Positions 51,387 through 60,238 of a DNA stretch of 64,000 nt are shown piece after piece. Positions within the stretch are counted from its first letter, which is position 1. Each line of letters starts with the position of its first letter. Under the pieces are notes generated by a model. That model made no database searches. It was given only the letters and a program-made list of their open reading frames with translations, and was not told the origin of the DNA. This DNA comes from Thermoleptolyngbya sp046719575 (GTDB taxonomy: Bacteria; Cyanobacteriota; Cyanobacteriia; Elainellales; Elainellaceae), in the NCBI GenBank assembly GCA_046719575.1, contig JBDNCP010000003.1, positions 5,472 to 69,471 on the forward strand. Reading direction: 5' to 3'. Both the position numbers and the translations under genes were made by a program.

Positions 51387-53351
51387 ATGAGCATTTCTGA
51401 ATCTGTGCTGGATGCGCTGTTGAAGCGATCGCCCCACTTGCGCCCCCAGCTTTATTTCAAATCGTCGCTCACTGCCCTCTCTCACGCGATGGAGGATCAG
51501 GTTCTAGCATCCTCCGGTCAGCCGCTGGTCATTGCCAGCTTCCAGCGAGAGCGGTTCTATCGGCAAGAGTCGCATCGGTATCTCCGCATTGCCGCGCTGA
51601 CCCCCCAGGTCTACGTGCTGGCTGCGCCCGAAACAGATTTTATGAATCGCTCGGAGGAATACGAAACCGTCGCCTTTGACCCCGCCGATTCGCTTAGTCA
51701 AGAGTGGCATCTAGTCGTCGTTGGGCAGCAATATTCTGCCTGTCTGGTCTGCCGCGAGCGCACCAGCTTGCCGACCCTCGCCGACTCCGCCGAAATGACG
51801 ATGGATCAAACCCGCCGCTTTGAAGGCGTGTGGACGTTTGATCGCCAGGTGAGCTACCACGCCGCCGAGATTTTGCTCGATCGCATTCTGGCCTATCGCC
51901 CAGAGCTAGCAGACAAGATCGCCGCCGCCAAGGCCAACATCTTGCTGCCGCAGCCCGCCAAGCTCGAAGTAGACCCCGACCCCTTTGCTCAGCGCCTCGT
52001 CACCCATTTGCAGGCGGGGCAATACAAGCTGCTCAAGGCCTATCGCTCCATCGCCACACAAGAGCGCAAAGAGCGCCTGGTGAACTCGATCACCACGGCG
52101 ATGCGCCAGTCGCTCAACACCGACGACATCTTCCGCGTGGCGGTGGAGGAGTTGGGCAAAGCGATGCAAGTGTGTCGCTGCATTATCTATCGCTGCAAAG
52201 ACACCGACAGTAGTGCCAAAATCGCCTACGAATATCGCCGCGACAAGCGTGTTTCCTCTCTGGTCGATCAAGATTGGCCGCTGCGAGATAATCCGCTGTT
52301 TCAAGCTGTGGCGCAGCAGCAGACCTCTGTGGCGATTGCCAATACCAGTGCCGACCCACAGTTTGACCTATCGCCGCTACAGCCAATTTTGAAGCGATCG
52401 CCCGTCCGCGCCTGGCTGATGGTGCCCGTGGTGAACCAGGGGCGACTGCTGGGCATGGTGGAGCTACACCACTGCCAGAGGGAGCCGCACCCCTGGACAG
52501 ACGAAGCGCGATCGCTCGTAGAATCGGTCGCCTCCCAGTTGGGGGTGGCCATTCTCCAGGCCGAATCCTACGCCAACTTGGAAGACCTAAACGAGCAGCT
52601 CGAAGCGCTAGAGCGCACCCGCAGTAACCTGATCGCCATCACCGGGCACGAACTCCGCACGCCCCTCTCTACCATTCAAGTGTGTCTCGAAAGCCTGGCC
52701 AGCGAACCCGATATGCCCGCCGAACTGCGCCAGGTGATGCTCAGCACGGCGCTGGCTGATGCAGAGCGAATGCGGAAGCTGGTACAGGATTTTCTTACGC
52801 TGTCGCGGCTGGAGAGCGGCCGCGTCGAGTGGCATTTGGAGCCGCTGGCATTGCAAGAGTGCGTTGATCTAGCCCTCAGCAGCCTGCGGACGCGCCAAGC
52901 CGACGAACCGCTGCCCAAAATTCAAACCAACGTGCCGGGAGAACTGCCGCTGGTCAAGGCCGACGGAGAATGGCTGGTGGAGGTGCTAGCCAAGCTGCTA
53001 GACAACGCCTGCAAGTTTACCGAATCCACCGGAGAAGTGATGATCGAGGCGCACCAAAACGGCGGCAAGATGCTGGAGGTGACGATTGCCGATACGGGGC
53101 GTGGCATCGAGCCAAATCGGTTGGAAGTCGTGTTTGACCGTTTCTATCAAGAAGAGGGGGCACTGCGGCGGACGGCGGGCGGCACGGGTTTAGGACTTGC
53201 TATCTGTCGGCAAATCATCCTGGCGCTGGGCGGCCAGATCTGGGCCGAGTCGGGCGGGCGCGACCAGGGCAGCCAGTTTCACTTTACGCTGCCGCTGGCG
53301 CAGGAAGCCACCAGTGCCTCTGGGGCTAGGGGGAGAGGTGGCCGTTCTTGA
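51387..53351 (+). CDS. DICT-GAF sensor histidine kinase
   Basis: 654 aa soluble kinase. N-terminal DICT-type sensory domain (about 1-190; SPHLRPQLYFKSSLTALSHAMEDQ, FQRERFYRQE, FEGVWTFDRQVSYHAAEILL), then GAF (about 245-400; CRCIIYRC, VVNQGRLLGMVELHHC), HisKA with H421 in GHELRTPLSTIQ and HATPase with LLDNACKFTE, DTGRGIEPN and GTGLGLAI. The DICT-GAF-kinase order is common in cyanobacteria. Signal and partner regulator are unknown; none lies adjacent. Confidence 0.9.
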   Translation: MSISESVLDALLKRSPHLRPQLYFKSSLTALSHAMEDQVLASSGQPLVIASFQRERFYRQESHRYLRIAALTPQVYVLAAPETDFMNRSEEYETVAFDPADSLSQEWHLVVVGQQYSACLVCRERTSLPTLADSAEMTMDQTRRFEGVWTFDRQVSYHAAEILLDRILAYRPELADKIAAAKANILLPQPAKLEVDPDPFAQRLVTHLQAGQYKLLKAYRSIATQERKERLVNSITTAMRQSLNTDDIFRVAVEELGKAMQVCRCIIYRCKDTDSSAKIAYEYRRDKRVSSLVDQDWPLRDNPLFQAVAQQQTSVAIANTSADPQFDLSPLQPILKRSPVRAWLMVPVVNQGRLLGMVELHHCQREPHPWTDEARSLVESVASQLGVAILQAESYANLEDLNEQLEALERTRSNLIAITGHELRTPLSTIQVCLESLASEPDMPAELRQVMLSTALADAERMRKLVQDFLTLSRLESGRVEWHLEPLALQECVDLALSSLRTRQADEPLPKIQTNVPGELPLVKADGEWLVEVLAKLLDNACKFTESTGEVMIEAHQNGGKMLEVTIADTGRGIEPNRLEVVFDRFYQEEGALRRTAGGTGLGLAICRQIILALGGQIWAESGGRDQGSQFHFTLPLAQEATSASGARGRGGRS

Positions 53352-53440
53352 AGAAGGAAGAAGGAAGAACGAAGAACGAAGAATGAAGAAGGAAGAAGGA
53401 AGAATGAAGAAGGAAGAACGAAGAGAGAAGGGCGGCTGTT
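53352..53440. repeat. Purine simple repeat downstream of the DICT kinase
   Basis: GAAGAAGGAAGAACGAAGAA-type units fill the gap between the convergent kinase and GT2 genes. The kinase stop codon at 53349-53351 lies at its edge. Confidence 0.85.
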
Positions 53441-53441
53441 C

Positions 53442-54392
53442 TTAAGGTCTGAAAGTTAGGTCTGAAAGGTTTGCTGAGGTGGCTGTGCCGATTGCCGCTA
53501 AAAACCCCGCCAGATAAAATATCAGCCGCGTGAGAACTTTCAGCGGGTGGCCGCCCTTGTTGCAGGGTGGATTTCCCAAAACGTGACAGTCAAATAGTTT
53601 GGCAAAGAATCGGAGGCACTGGGCTGCCGTCAGGTTTTTCAGCCCCAGCCAAAAGTGATTGTGATAAAAGCTGATTTGATAGCGGGGCGATCGCGTCGAA
53701 AGGTCATGACAGCCGCCCGTTTCCTCACCCAGATGCACCAGCCACGCCTGCGGGTCGTACCAGATCATCAGCCCCGTCGCCCGCAGCCGCAGGCACACAT
53801 CCGATTCCTCTCGCACAGCGCTGCCCCGAAACCGTTCGTCAAACCAGAGCTGGTGCTGGGTAAAGAGCGATCGCCGAAAGGACATATTGCAGCCCCGCAC
53901 CGACAGCACTCGCTGTGGCTGCACCGTATGAACCAAATCCAGGTGATACCAGGCGATCGCCGGATCATTCGCTTCTGGCGGCAGTTGCTCGATTAAACAA
54001 TCCGGGTCGTCCGCCAGCTTCAGCCGATCCAGCACCCGTCCGGCGATCGCCCCAATCTCTGGGTTTTGATAATGTCGGGCGTGCATTGCCAAAAAATCCG
54101 GCGGCATCTGCACGTCATCGTCTACAAACACCACAATGTCGCCTTTTGCCTGAGCGATGCCGACATTCCGCGCCCGTGGCAGGCTGGCCCAGTCCACCCG
54201 CAGCCAAGTGAGCTTGCCCGCCGCTGCCCATTCCGCCAGCGTGGCCTCGGTTTCGGGTTCATGCGCCGCCGTCTGATCCACCACGATAATTTCGTAGGTG
54301 GGATACGCTTGTCGCAGCGCATCCCGCAGCGTGGCCCGCAGCACCGCCTCGCGCCGATAGGTGGGAATAATCAGGGAAAGGAAGGGAAGCAT
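53442..54392 (-). CDS. Family 2 glycosyltransferase with C-terminal membrane segment
   Basis: 316 aa from ATG 54392. The catalytic start LSLIIPTYRREAVLRATL, VVDQTAAHEPETEATLAEW, GDIVVFVDDDVQMPPDF (metal-binding DDD near 94) and RGSAVREESDVCLRLRATG place it in GT2. A hydrophobic segment near the C-terminus (LIFYLAGFLAAIGTAT) suggests membrane attachment. It probably belongs to the scattered polysaccharide genes to its right. The longer frame to 54428 is not needed. Confidence 0.87.
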   Translation of the reverse strand: MLPFLSLIIPTYRREAVLRATLRDALRQAYPTYEIIVVDQTAAHEPETEATLAEWAAAGKLTWLRVDWASLPRARNVGIAQAKGDIVVFVDDDVQMPPDFLAMHARHYQNPEIGAIAGRVLDRLKLADDPDCLIEQLPPEANDPAIAWYHLDLVHTVQPQRVLSVRGCNMSFRRSLFTQHQLWFDERFRGSAVREESDVCLRLRATGLMIWYDPQAWLVHLGEETGGCHDLSTRSPRYQISFYHNHFWLGLKNLTAAQCLRFFAKLFDCHVLGNPPCNKGGHPLKVLTRLIFYLAGFLAAIGTATSANLSDLTFRP

Positions 54393-54465
54393 TTGAGGAA
54401 CGGCATACCAGCCTCCATCCTGTCGCATTTTGCGAATCTTCGGCTATGCTTCGGGTATTGTGAGC

Positions 54466-54837
54466 ATGGAAATACAAGGGTTTTGCGGAATGCGCGTGTG
54501 GGTTGCGGGTGTGGTGCTGTTTTTTGTGATGGCAGAGTTGTATCCCTGGATGCAAGGTCTGAATCTGCCGCTGCCGCTGATGCTGATGGCGGGATTGGGG
54601 CTGGCGATCGCCTCCAATTTGCCCGTGCTAAAGGGGAGAGGGCGATCGCCCCAGATTGCGCCCAAGCCTGCACCCAAGCCCGCATCCCCCGAAGCCATTC
54701 AAGAAGCCGCTCAGCCGACCAACCCGATCCCAACGCCACAGCGCCCGCCCACCCAGCTTCCCAACCTCAACCCCGCGCCGCCCGCACCCCCGCCGCGCCC
54801 AATTTCCTTCACGATTCGCAAACCGGGAAATTCCTAG
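54466..54837 (+). CDS. Small membrane protein with proline-rich tail
   Basis: 123 aa from ATG 54466 (or ATG 54490). One or two hydrophobic helices (about 9-26 and 34-50; VWVAGVVLFFVMAELYPW, LPLPLMLMAGLGLAIASN) are followed by a long Pro/Ala/Gln tail. The membrane part reads as a conserved module; the tail is low complexity. Divergent from the GT2 gene. Function unknown. Confidence 0.6.
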   Translation: MEIQGFCGMRVWVAGVVLFFVMAELYPWMQGLNLPLPLMLMAGLGLAIASNLPVLKGRGRSPQIAPKPAPKPASPEAIQEAAQPTNPIPTPQRPPTQLPNLNPAPPAPPPRPISFTIRKPGNS

Positions 54838-55048
54838 CTGCGACTGATGACGATTTTGGATTTTAGATTGGCGATTTTGGATTGCCAGCCCAACCGTTTG
54901 TCAGGCTTCTAGCGATTTCATCCGTAGCGCTGTTTGAGAGAACAGAGATTCAGCCGAAATTCTGGAATCCAGCCGTGGCTTGCTGTATTTCCCTGCATCT
55001 TCCCTTCCTGTGGACTCTTCTCCTCACCACGCCTTCCAGGAGGCTCCT

Positions 55049-55705
55049 GTGCTGTTTCAAAAAATTCGCCAGCTCAACATCGACTTGCTGAGCGTGGGCA
55101 AGGGCACGATTTCCCTGCTACGGAATGCCGAAAATACAGACTCGGTGTACGACATTGAAGACGGTCTGCGATCCACCAAGGCAATGGCGCTGGCGGTGGA
55201 ATATGTCAAGCGCGACGAGGCGATCGCCCGCCTGTTTGAGGAACGCTACATCGCGCCGCCACCCGATCTGGATGCCCTGCTCAAGCTGCCGCCCGATTCC
55301 CTCGGCTATATTTATGCTTCGACGCTCACCGCCGCCGGATTTGACCCCAACTTTTATCGCAAAGTCGAGGTCACCGACGACATCACCTACATGCTGCTGC
55401 GGCTGCGGCAAACGCACGACATTTGGCATCTGGTGACCGGGTTTGAAACCAGCGTCTTTGGAGAACTGGGGCTAAAGGCCTTTGAACTGGCGCAAACCCG
55501 CCGCCCCATGTCGATCGTGCTGATTTGTGGCGGGCTGTTGAAAACCCTCACCGATGCGCCAGAATCACTCGACGGCATTCTCAACGACCTGTCGAAGGGC
55601 TACCGCATGGGCATGACCGCCAAGCCATTTCTGGCGCAAAAGTGGGAGGAACATTGGGAACGCCCCCTATCCGACTGGCGGCAAGAACTGGGCATTGCCT
55701 GTTAA
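55049..55705 (+). CDS. Coq4 family protein
   Basis: 218 aa from GTG 55049, which has CCAGGAGG five bases upstream. The zinc motif HDxxH is present in QTHDIWHLVTGFETSVFGELGLKAF with the downstream glutamate, plus YKLGMT-like GYRMGMTAKPFLAQKWEEHWERPLSDWRQELG. Coq4 acts in ubiquinone synthesis in other organisms. Cyanobacteria make plastoquinone, not ubiquinone, so the role may be in plastoquinone synthesis or another prenyl-quinone step. Its stop overlaps that of the convergent ligase-like gene (TTAA at 55702-55705). Confidence 0.85.
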   Translation: MLFQKIRQLNIDLLSVGKGTISLLRNAENTDSVYDIEDGLRSTKAMALAVEYVKRDEAIARLFEERYIAPPPDLDALLKLPPDSLGYIYASTLTAAGFDPNFYRKVEVTDDITYMLLRLRQTHDIWHLVTGFETSVFGELGLKAFELAQTRRPMSIVLICGGLLKTLTDAPESLDGILNDLSKGYRMGMTAKPFLAQKWEEHWERPLSDWRQELGIAC

Positions 55706-57150
55706 TCTTCAGCGCCGAAGCCTTGGCCGTTGGCGGAACCTCTGGCGGCAAAGCCAAAAATTCCTGCCAGCAGCACCCAGTTCAGCACATTCACCCGCGA
55801 GTCGTAGAGCGGCACGTCGAACAGCGCAAACCCCACGCTGCTAAAAAAGCCGACGAGATAGCCGAATAGAATGCCGCGCTCTGGGGCTGGGAGGTTTTGG
55901 GTTAAAAATTGCCGTACGCCGCGATCGCAGATGCGCCCGACGAGCAGCGTCAGCAGCAGCATCGCCGGAATGCCTGCCTCCACCGCCAGCGCCAGCCAGA
56001 GGTTGTGCGCGTGAGAGATATCTTGAAAGTCTGACAGCGCCATCAGGTCGGGCGTTAGATAGTTTGGGTAAACCAGCTTGTAGTTGCCCAGACCCCAGCC
56101 CAGCCAGGGGCGATCGCCAATCATCTGCACTGCTGCGCCCCACAGCTTCGTGCGCGGGTCATCGGCCCAGGTCGCCAAGTCGAGCGATCGCCCGCCAATG
56201 CCGACCACCGCCGCGCCACCCACCATCGCCAGCAAGCCACCCAGCGCCGCCGCCACCGTTTTCCAACTCGATCGCATCACCATCAGCGCAAAGCATAGCA
56301 GTTGCAGCACCGCCAGCAGCAGCGCATTGCGAGAGCCAGTGCAAAAAATACCCAGCAGATTGAGGAACGTCGCGCCACAGATGAGCCGCAGGGAAACGGA
56401 CTGGAGTGAGTTTGCGAGAAAATCTGGTGTCGATTTTGCCTCAGACGGGGGGGCTGAAACCTGAGAATTGTCTAGGTTCAGTTCGTTAGAAGGTGCTGCG
56501 ACTCGATCCAGCGCCAGTCGATACAGAATTAACCCCAGCCCCAGCGCCATCACCAGCACCAAAAAGCTGCCCATCGCGTTGGGATGCTCGAACATCACCA
56601 TTGCGCGCCCTTTATGCGGAGCCGAGCGAATCCAGAAGAAGGGCGGAAAGTGTCGCCACCAGCGGGGCATCCGGGGAATTTTGATGATGTATTCCACCAG
56701 GCTGATCAGGTTGATGGGAATCGTCGCCAGCACCAGACCCAGCGCAATTTCGGCAAGGCGTTCGGCGCTGGTCAGCAGGTAGGGCAAGATTGCGAAAAAC
56801 AGGAAATAGGGCAAAAAGTTTGCCAGTTGCAACAGCGCCTCGCCCCGATCGTAGGCAAACAGCGCACTCAGCAGCAGCAGCCCACTCAGCAGCAGCAGCC
56901 CGCGGCGAGTCAACCCGTCTAGCCTCGCTCGCCGAAACCGCCCCCAGAGCCGCGCTGTAGTGACCACCATGCCCAGCAGCCCCAGATAAGAGAGGTAAGG
57001 CATCGCCATCAGGCTGAGCCAAAACAGATCCCAACTGGATCGCAGTGAGAACGTTCGTGCAAGCGGCCCAAAGGACGTTCGCGCTGGCAGCCCGGAGGGC
57101 TTTTGCCTCAAAAATCCTGCGGGTTCGCGCTTTGCTCTCCGACCGGACAC
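55702..57150 (-). CDS. O-antigen ligase/polymerase-like membrane protein
   Basis: 482 aa with about ten to twelve hydrophobic helices and a large loop near 355-400. The Wzy/WaaL-type core is seen: AHNLWLALAVEAGIPAMLLL with the key histidine region DFQDISHAHN, WLGWGLGNYKLVYPNYL, and FEHPNAMGSFLVLVMALGLGL. It could polymerise or ligate exopolysaccharide units; the related IctB of cyanobacteria has the same fold. Adjacent WbaP-type and GT4 genes on the same strand favour a polysaccharide role. The basic N-terminal 30 residues may be spurious and the start may lie further in. Confidence 0.85.
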   Translation of the reverse strand: MSGRRAKREPAGFLRQKPSGLPARTSFGPLARTFSLRSSWDLFWLSLMAMPYLSYLGLLGMVVTTARLWGRFRRARLDGLTRRGLLLLSGLLLLSALFAYDRGEALLQLANFLPYFLFFAILPYLLTSAERLAEIALGLVLATIPINLISLVEYIIKIPRMPRWWRHFPPFFWIRSAPHKGRAMVMFEHPNAMGSFLVLVMALGLGLILYRLALDRVAAPSNELNLDNSQVSAPPSEAKSTPDFLANSLQSVSLRLICGATFLNLLGIFCTGSRNALLLAVLQLLCFALMVMRSSWKTVAAALGGLLAMVGGAAVVGIGGRSLDLATWADDPRTKLWGAAVQMIGDRPWLGWGLGNYKLVYPNYLTPDLMALSDFQDISHAHNLWLALAVEAGIPAMLLLTLLVGRICDRGVRQFLTQNLPAPERGILFGYLVGFFSSVGFALFDVPLYDSRVNVLNWVLLAGIFGFAARGSANGQGFGAED

Positions 57151-57151
57151 G

Positions 57152-58594
57152 TCAGTACGCCCCTTCGCCCGACAGCACCACCCAGACCGTCCGCATCAAA
57201 ATGTACAAATCCAGCCACACCGACCAGTTGCGGACGTAGTAAGCATCCAGGTTCACCCGCTCTTTGTAAGACAGATTGTTGCGTCCTGACACTTGCCACA
57301 GGCCCGTCAGCCCCGGTGTCACCTTGGTATACAGCGCAAACTTGTCGCCATAGCGCGAAATCTCCTCATCCACGATCGGGCGCGGCCCTACCAGGCTCAT
57401 TTCACCGCGCAAGATATTCCAAAGCTGGGGCAGTTCGTCTAGGCTGGTCTGCCGGAGAAACCGACCCACGCGGGTCACACGCGGGTCGCGGCGCAGCTTG
57501 TGGTCGCGTTCCCAGGAGCGGCGCAGTTTGGGATGCGCTTCCAGGTAGTCGTGCAAGACCTGATCGGCATTTTGAACCATCGAGCGAAATTTCCACGCCT
57601 TAAACGGTTCACCATTTTGCCCAATGCGGATCTGTCCGTAGAAAATGGGGCCGGGCGAATCAAGCCGGATCAGCACGGCAATGAGAATGATAAACGGCAG
57701 CACCAGCAACCCACCGAACAGGGTAATGATGCGGTCGAGTGCAAATTTCACTAGGCGCGGCCCGGGCAAGAGCAACTGTTGCCGCACTTCCAGCCCCAGG
57801 ATTCCGCCCATGTCTCGCGCCTCGACCCAGAGGCTAGAAAAGTCGAATAAATCGGGAATCACCAGCAGGTGGGCGAAAGTCTGGGTGTGCTGTTCGATCA
57901 CGTCTAATAGGCGAACGCGGGGCACACCGGGCATGGCTACGATGGCGTAGGGAATGCGGCGCGATCGCGCAATCATGGGAGCCAGATCGATGCCGCCCAT
58001 CACCGGAACCCCGTGCAGCGAGCCGTGCTTGGCCGGGTCATCATCTAGCACCACCACCGGACGCAGCCCAATGCGGGGACGCTTTTGCAGCGTGCGAACC
58101 ACCATTTCGCCCGTTTTGCCTGCGCCCAGCACCACGACCGGATAGCCCCACCAGCGCTTGCGGGCAAACCATTGCCGCGTGAGCGATCGCCCAATCAGCA
58201 CCAGCACAATCGACAGCAGCCACGCCATCACAAAAATGCTGCGGGAATAAACCTCACTGCTCTGCTGCAAAAAAATCGTCACCCCCAGCAAAAAATACAC
58301 CAAGCTGGTGCCAATGGTGACGCAGCGAAACTCATCAACTGGGCTTTGAGCCACCCCAGGATATAGCCCAATTGCGGCATACACCACCACAAACAGGCCC
58401 ATCAGCGGCAGCAGTTGCCAGTAGAGGAGCGGCTGAAACTTGCCGTCGAGAAACCAGCGCAAATAGACACTGATCGTTCCTGCCAGACTGAGCATGAGCA
58501 AATCGGAGCCAATCATCCCCGCCAGTGTTGGAACGGTGCGGGTAGAAATGCTCAGGGCAGATAGCGCCGGACGTAGGGTTCGGTTAAGTTGCAT
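57152..58594 (-). CDS. wbaP: Polyprenyl glycosylphosphotransferase (WbaP type)
   Basis: 480 aa, the length of WbaP. It transfers a sugar-1-phosphate (galactose in WbaP) to undecaprenyl phosphate to start a polysaccharide repeat unit. Four or five N-terminal helices are followed by a Rossmann-like domain (GYPVVVLGAGKTGEMVVRTLQ) and the catalytic domain with KFRSMVQNADQVL, RVGRFLRQTSLDELPQLWNILRGEMSLVGPRPIV and TPGLTGLWQVSGRN (about 325-445). ATG 58594. Its stop almost touches the ligase-like start. Confidence 0.93.
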   Translation of the reverse strand: MQLNRTLRPALSALSISTRTVPTLAGMIGSDLLMLSLAGTISVYLRWFLDGKFQPLLYWQLLPLMGLFVVVYAAIGLYPGVAQSPVDEFRCVTIGTSLVYFLLGVTIFLQQSSEVYSRSIFVMAWLLSIVLVLIGRSLTRQWFARKRWWGYPVVVLGAGKTGEMVVRTLQKRPRIGLRPVVVLDDDPAKHGSLHGVPVMGGIDLAPMIARSRRIPYAIVAMPGVPRVRLLDVIEQHTQTFAHLLVIPDLFDFSSLWVEARDMGGILGLEVRQQLLLPGPRLVKFALDRIITLFGGLLVLPFIILIAVLIRLDSPGPIFYGQIRIGQNGEPFKAWKFRSMVQNADQVLHDYLEAHPKLRRSWERDHKLRRDPRVTRVGRFLRQTSLDELPQLWNILRGEMSLVGPRPIVDEEISRYGDKFALYTKVTPGLTGLWQVSGRNNLSYKERVNLDAYYVRNWSVWLDLYILMRTVWVVLSGEGAY

Positions 58595-58639
58595 TGCGTT
58601 CCGTTACTCCTCACGCTATTACTTTAGGGGATCTTTACC

Positions 58640-59749
58640 TCATCCCCGCTGAAATTTTGCCCACTGCTGATCCACAAATTGCGCTAGCTCAGCCCGAAAG
58701 CGTTCTGGGCTAAATCGCTCGGCGTTTTGGCGCGAGTCGTCGGGCGAAAAGTGGAAATCCCCTGCTTCGAGCGATCGCACGGCCGCCATCACCGCTGCCA
58801 CCGTCTGTTCGGGCATCAAAATCCCCGTTTTGCCGGGAATCACCGTCTCCGCCGCGCCGCCGCGCCCGTAGGCGATCACGGGCGCACCCGCCGCCTGCGC
58901 TTCCACTATGGCAATGCCAAAGTCTTCCTCGGCGGGATAGACAAACGCTTTGCAGCGCTGCATGTGATCGCGCACGACCGCATCAGGCTGTCGGCCCAAT
59001 AGACGCACAGTTGGCCCCGCCAGTGCCGCCACCCGCCGAAATTCTGACCCGTCGCCAATCACCACCAGCGGCAAGCCCAGTTTCGTAAACGCTTCCACCA
59101 CCAGATCCACCCGCTTGTAGGGCACGAAGCGCGACAGCGTAAAGTAAAAGTCTTCCCGCTTTTCCTCTGGCGAAAACTGATCTACCGCGACGGGCGGATA
59201 GATTACTTTTGCAGTCCGCCGATACGTTTTCCAAATCCGACGGGCCACAAACCGGGAATTTGCAACGAAATGATTCACTCGGTTGGCACAGGCCACATCC
59301 CACAGGCGCAGGTAATGGAGAATGATTTGGGCGATCGCCCCTTTGGCCCCCCGCAGCCGCGCTTCCTGAAAATACTGCTGCTGCATCTCCCAGGCATAGC
59401 GAATCGGCGTATGCACATAGCTGATGTGAAGCTGATCGGCGCGGGTAATCACACCCTTTGCCACAGCATGGTGGCTCGACAAAATCACGTCATAAGGTGA
59501 CAGGTCAAACTGCTCGATCGCCAGCGGCATCAGCGGCAGATAGGCCCGAAAACGCGGATTGGCAAATGGCAAATGCTGTAGAAACGAAGTCGTCACCGGG
59601 CGGTGCTGAATAAAAAAGCGCAGATCCTCCGGCAAAAAATCCACCAAGCTAAACAAATCAGCCCCCGGATAAAGCTGCAACATTTGCTCGCACACCCGCT
59701 CTGACCCAGCATAGGTGACCAGCCACTCATGGACAACGGCAATCTTCAT
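58640..59749 (-). CDS. Family 4 glycosyltransferase
   Basis: 369 aa from ATG 59749, where MKIAVVHEWLVTYAGSERVCEQML marks the true N-terminus. GT-B fold: SYVHTPIRYAWEMQQQYF, then FYFTLSRFVPYKRVDLVVEAFTKLGLPLVVIGDG and EEDFGIAIVEAQAAGAPVIAYGRGGAAETV (the nucleotide-sugar E-x7-E motif, about 275-283). Upstream of WbaP in the same direction (45 bp), so they are probably one transcript. The sugar is unknown. Confidence 0.92.
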   Translation of the reverse strand: MKIAVVHEWLVTYAGSERVCEQMLQLYPGADLFSLVDFLPEDLRFFIQHRPVTTSFLQHLPFANPRFRAYLPLMPLAIEQFDLSPYDVILSSHHAVAKGVITRADQLHISYVHTPIRYAWEMQQQYFQEARLRGAKGAIAQIILHYLRLWDVACANRVNHFVANSRFVARRIWKTYRRTAKVIYPPVAVDQFSPEEKREDFYFTLSRFVPYKRVDLVVEAFTKLGLPLVVIGDGSEFRRVAALAGPTVRLLGRQPDAVVRDHMQRCKAFVYPAEEDFGIAIVEAQAAGAPVIAYGRGGAAETVIPGKTGILMPEQTVAAVMAAVRSLEAGDFHFSPDDSRQNAERFSPERFRAELAQFVDQQWAKFQRG

Positions 59750-60238
59750 GGCACAGTCTTTGACGCAGAATAAATCATCGGGCTTGGGCACGGCGTATCT
59801 CGGACAGGCCTGCAAGAGATGGCCGTGCAGGTTTCACGGTGCAGGTTTTAGTGCAAGTTCCAGTGCCAACTCCAAATCCTATTCACCAATACCGACCCAC
59901 TCTATCCAGAACTCCACCCATAACTCCACCTATAGGTGGTCTGGCAGGGCTTGAATGATGGACTAGCGTGGGGTGCTTCGACTTCGCTCAGCACGCAATC
60001 GTTGAGGGGTGAGCGGAGTCGAACCCCGGACTATCGCATCAATTTAGCTCTGTCTGACCACTAGAGACGTAGTGCCTTAGAGTAGAGTATTATCATGCAT
60101 CGGATGTGAATAATTGCAAACTGCACCCGTCGCAACCCAGCAGGCTGACCCAATAGAAACCGGACGGAAAACCAGCAGCCAGGAAGATTGTAGACAGCGA
60201 GTGTGGCGTTTGAATGAGGAGCGTTTTGGCCCAAGCCT
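59750..60238. other. Intergenic region with a tRNA-like remnant
   Basis: A short perfect palindrome CCACCTATAGGTGG lies at about 59927-59940. Inverted words TTCGACTTCGCTCAGC (about 59978-59993) and GTGAGCGGAGTCGAA (60010-60023) form an imperfect hairpin. The tRNA-like stretch is described separately. No gene. The divergent genes on both sides need promoters here, but none is clear. Confidence 0.45.
60005..60076 (-). other. tRNA-like sequence, probably a decayed or partial tRNA
   Basis: Read on the minus strand it has a D-arm like GTCT-CTAGTGGTC-AGAC, a possible anticodon-loop region AAATTGATGC and a T-loop GGTTCGACTCC. It looks like a tRNA body of about 72 nt. The acceptor ends do not pair, the anticodon and T stems are poor, and the 3' part merges with a GAGCGGAGTCGAA repeat. 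It is therefore not called as a functional tRNA. Confidence 0.3.

Noticed and set aside
54066..54866. 266-aa plus-strand frame
   Set aside because: Antisense to the GT2 gene over its first half; only the other frame at 54466-54837 reads as a membrane protein.
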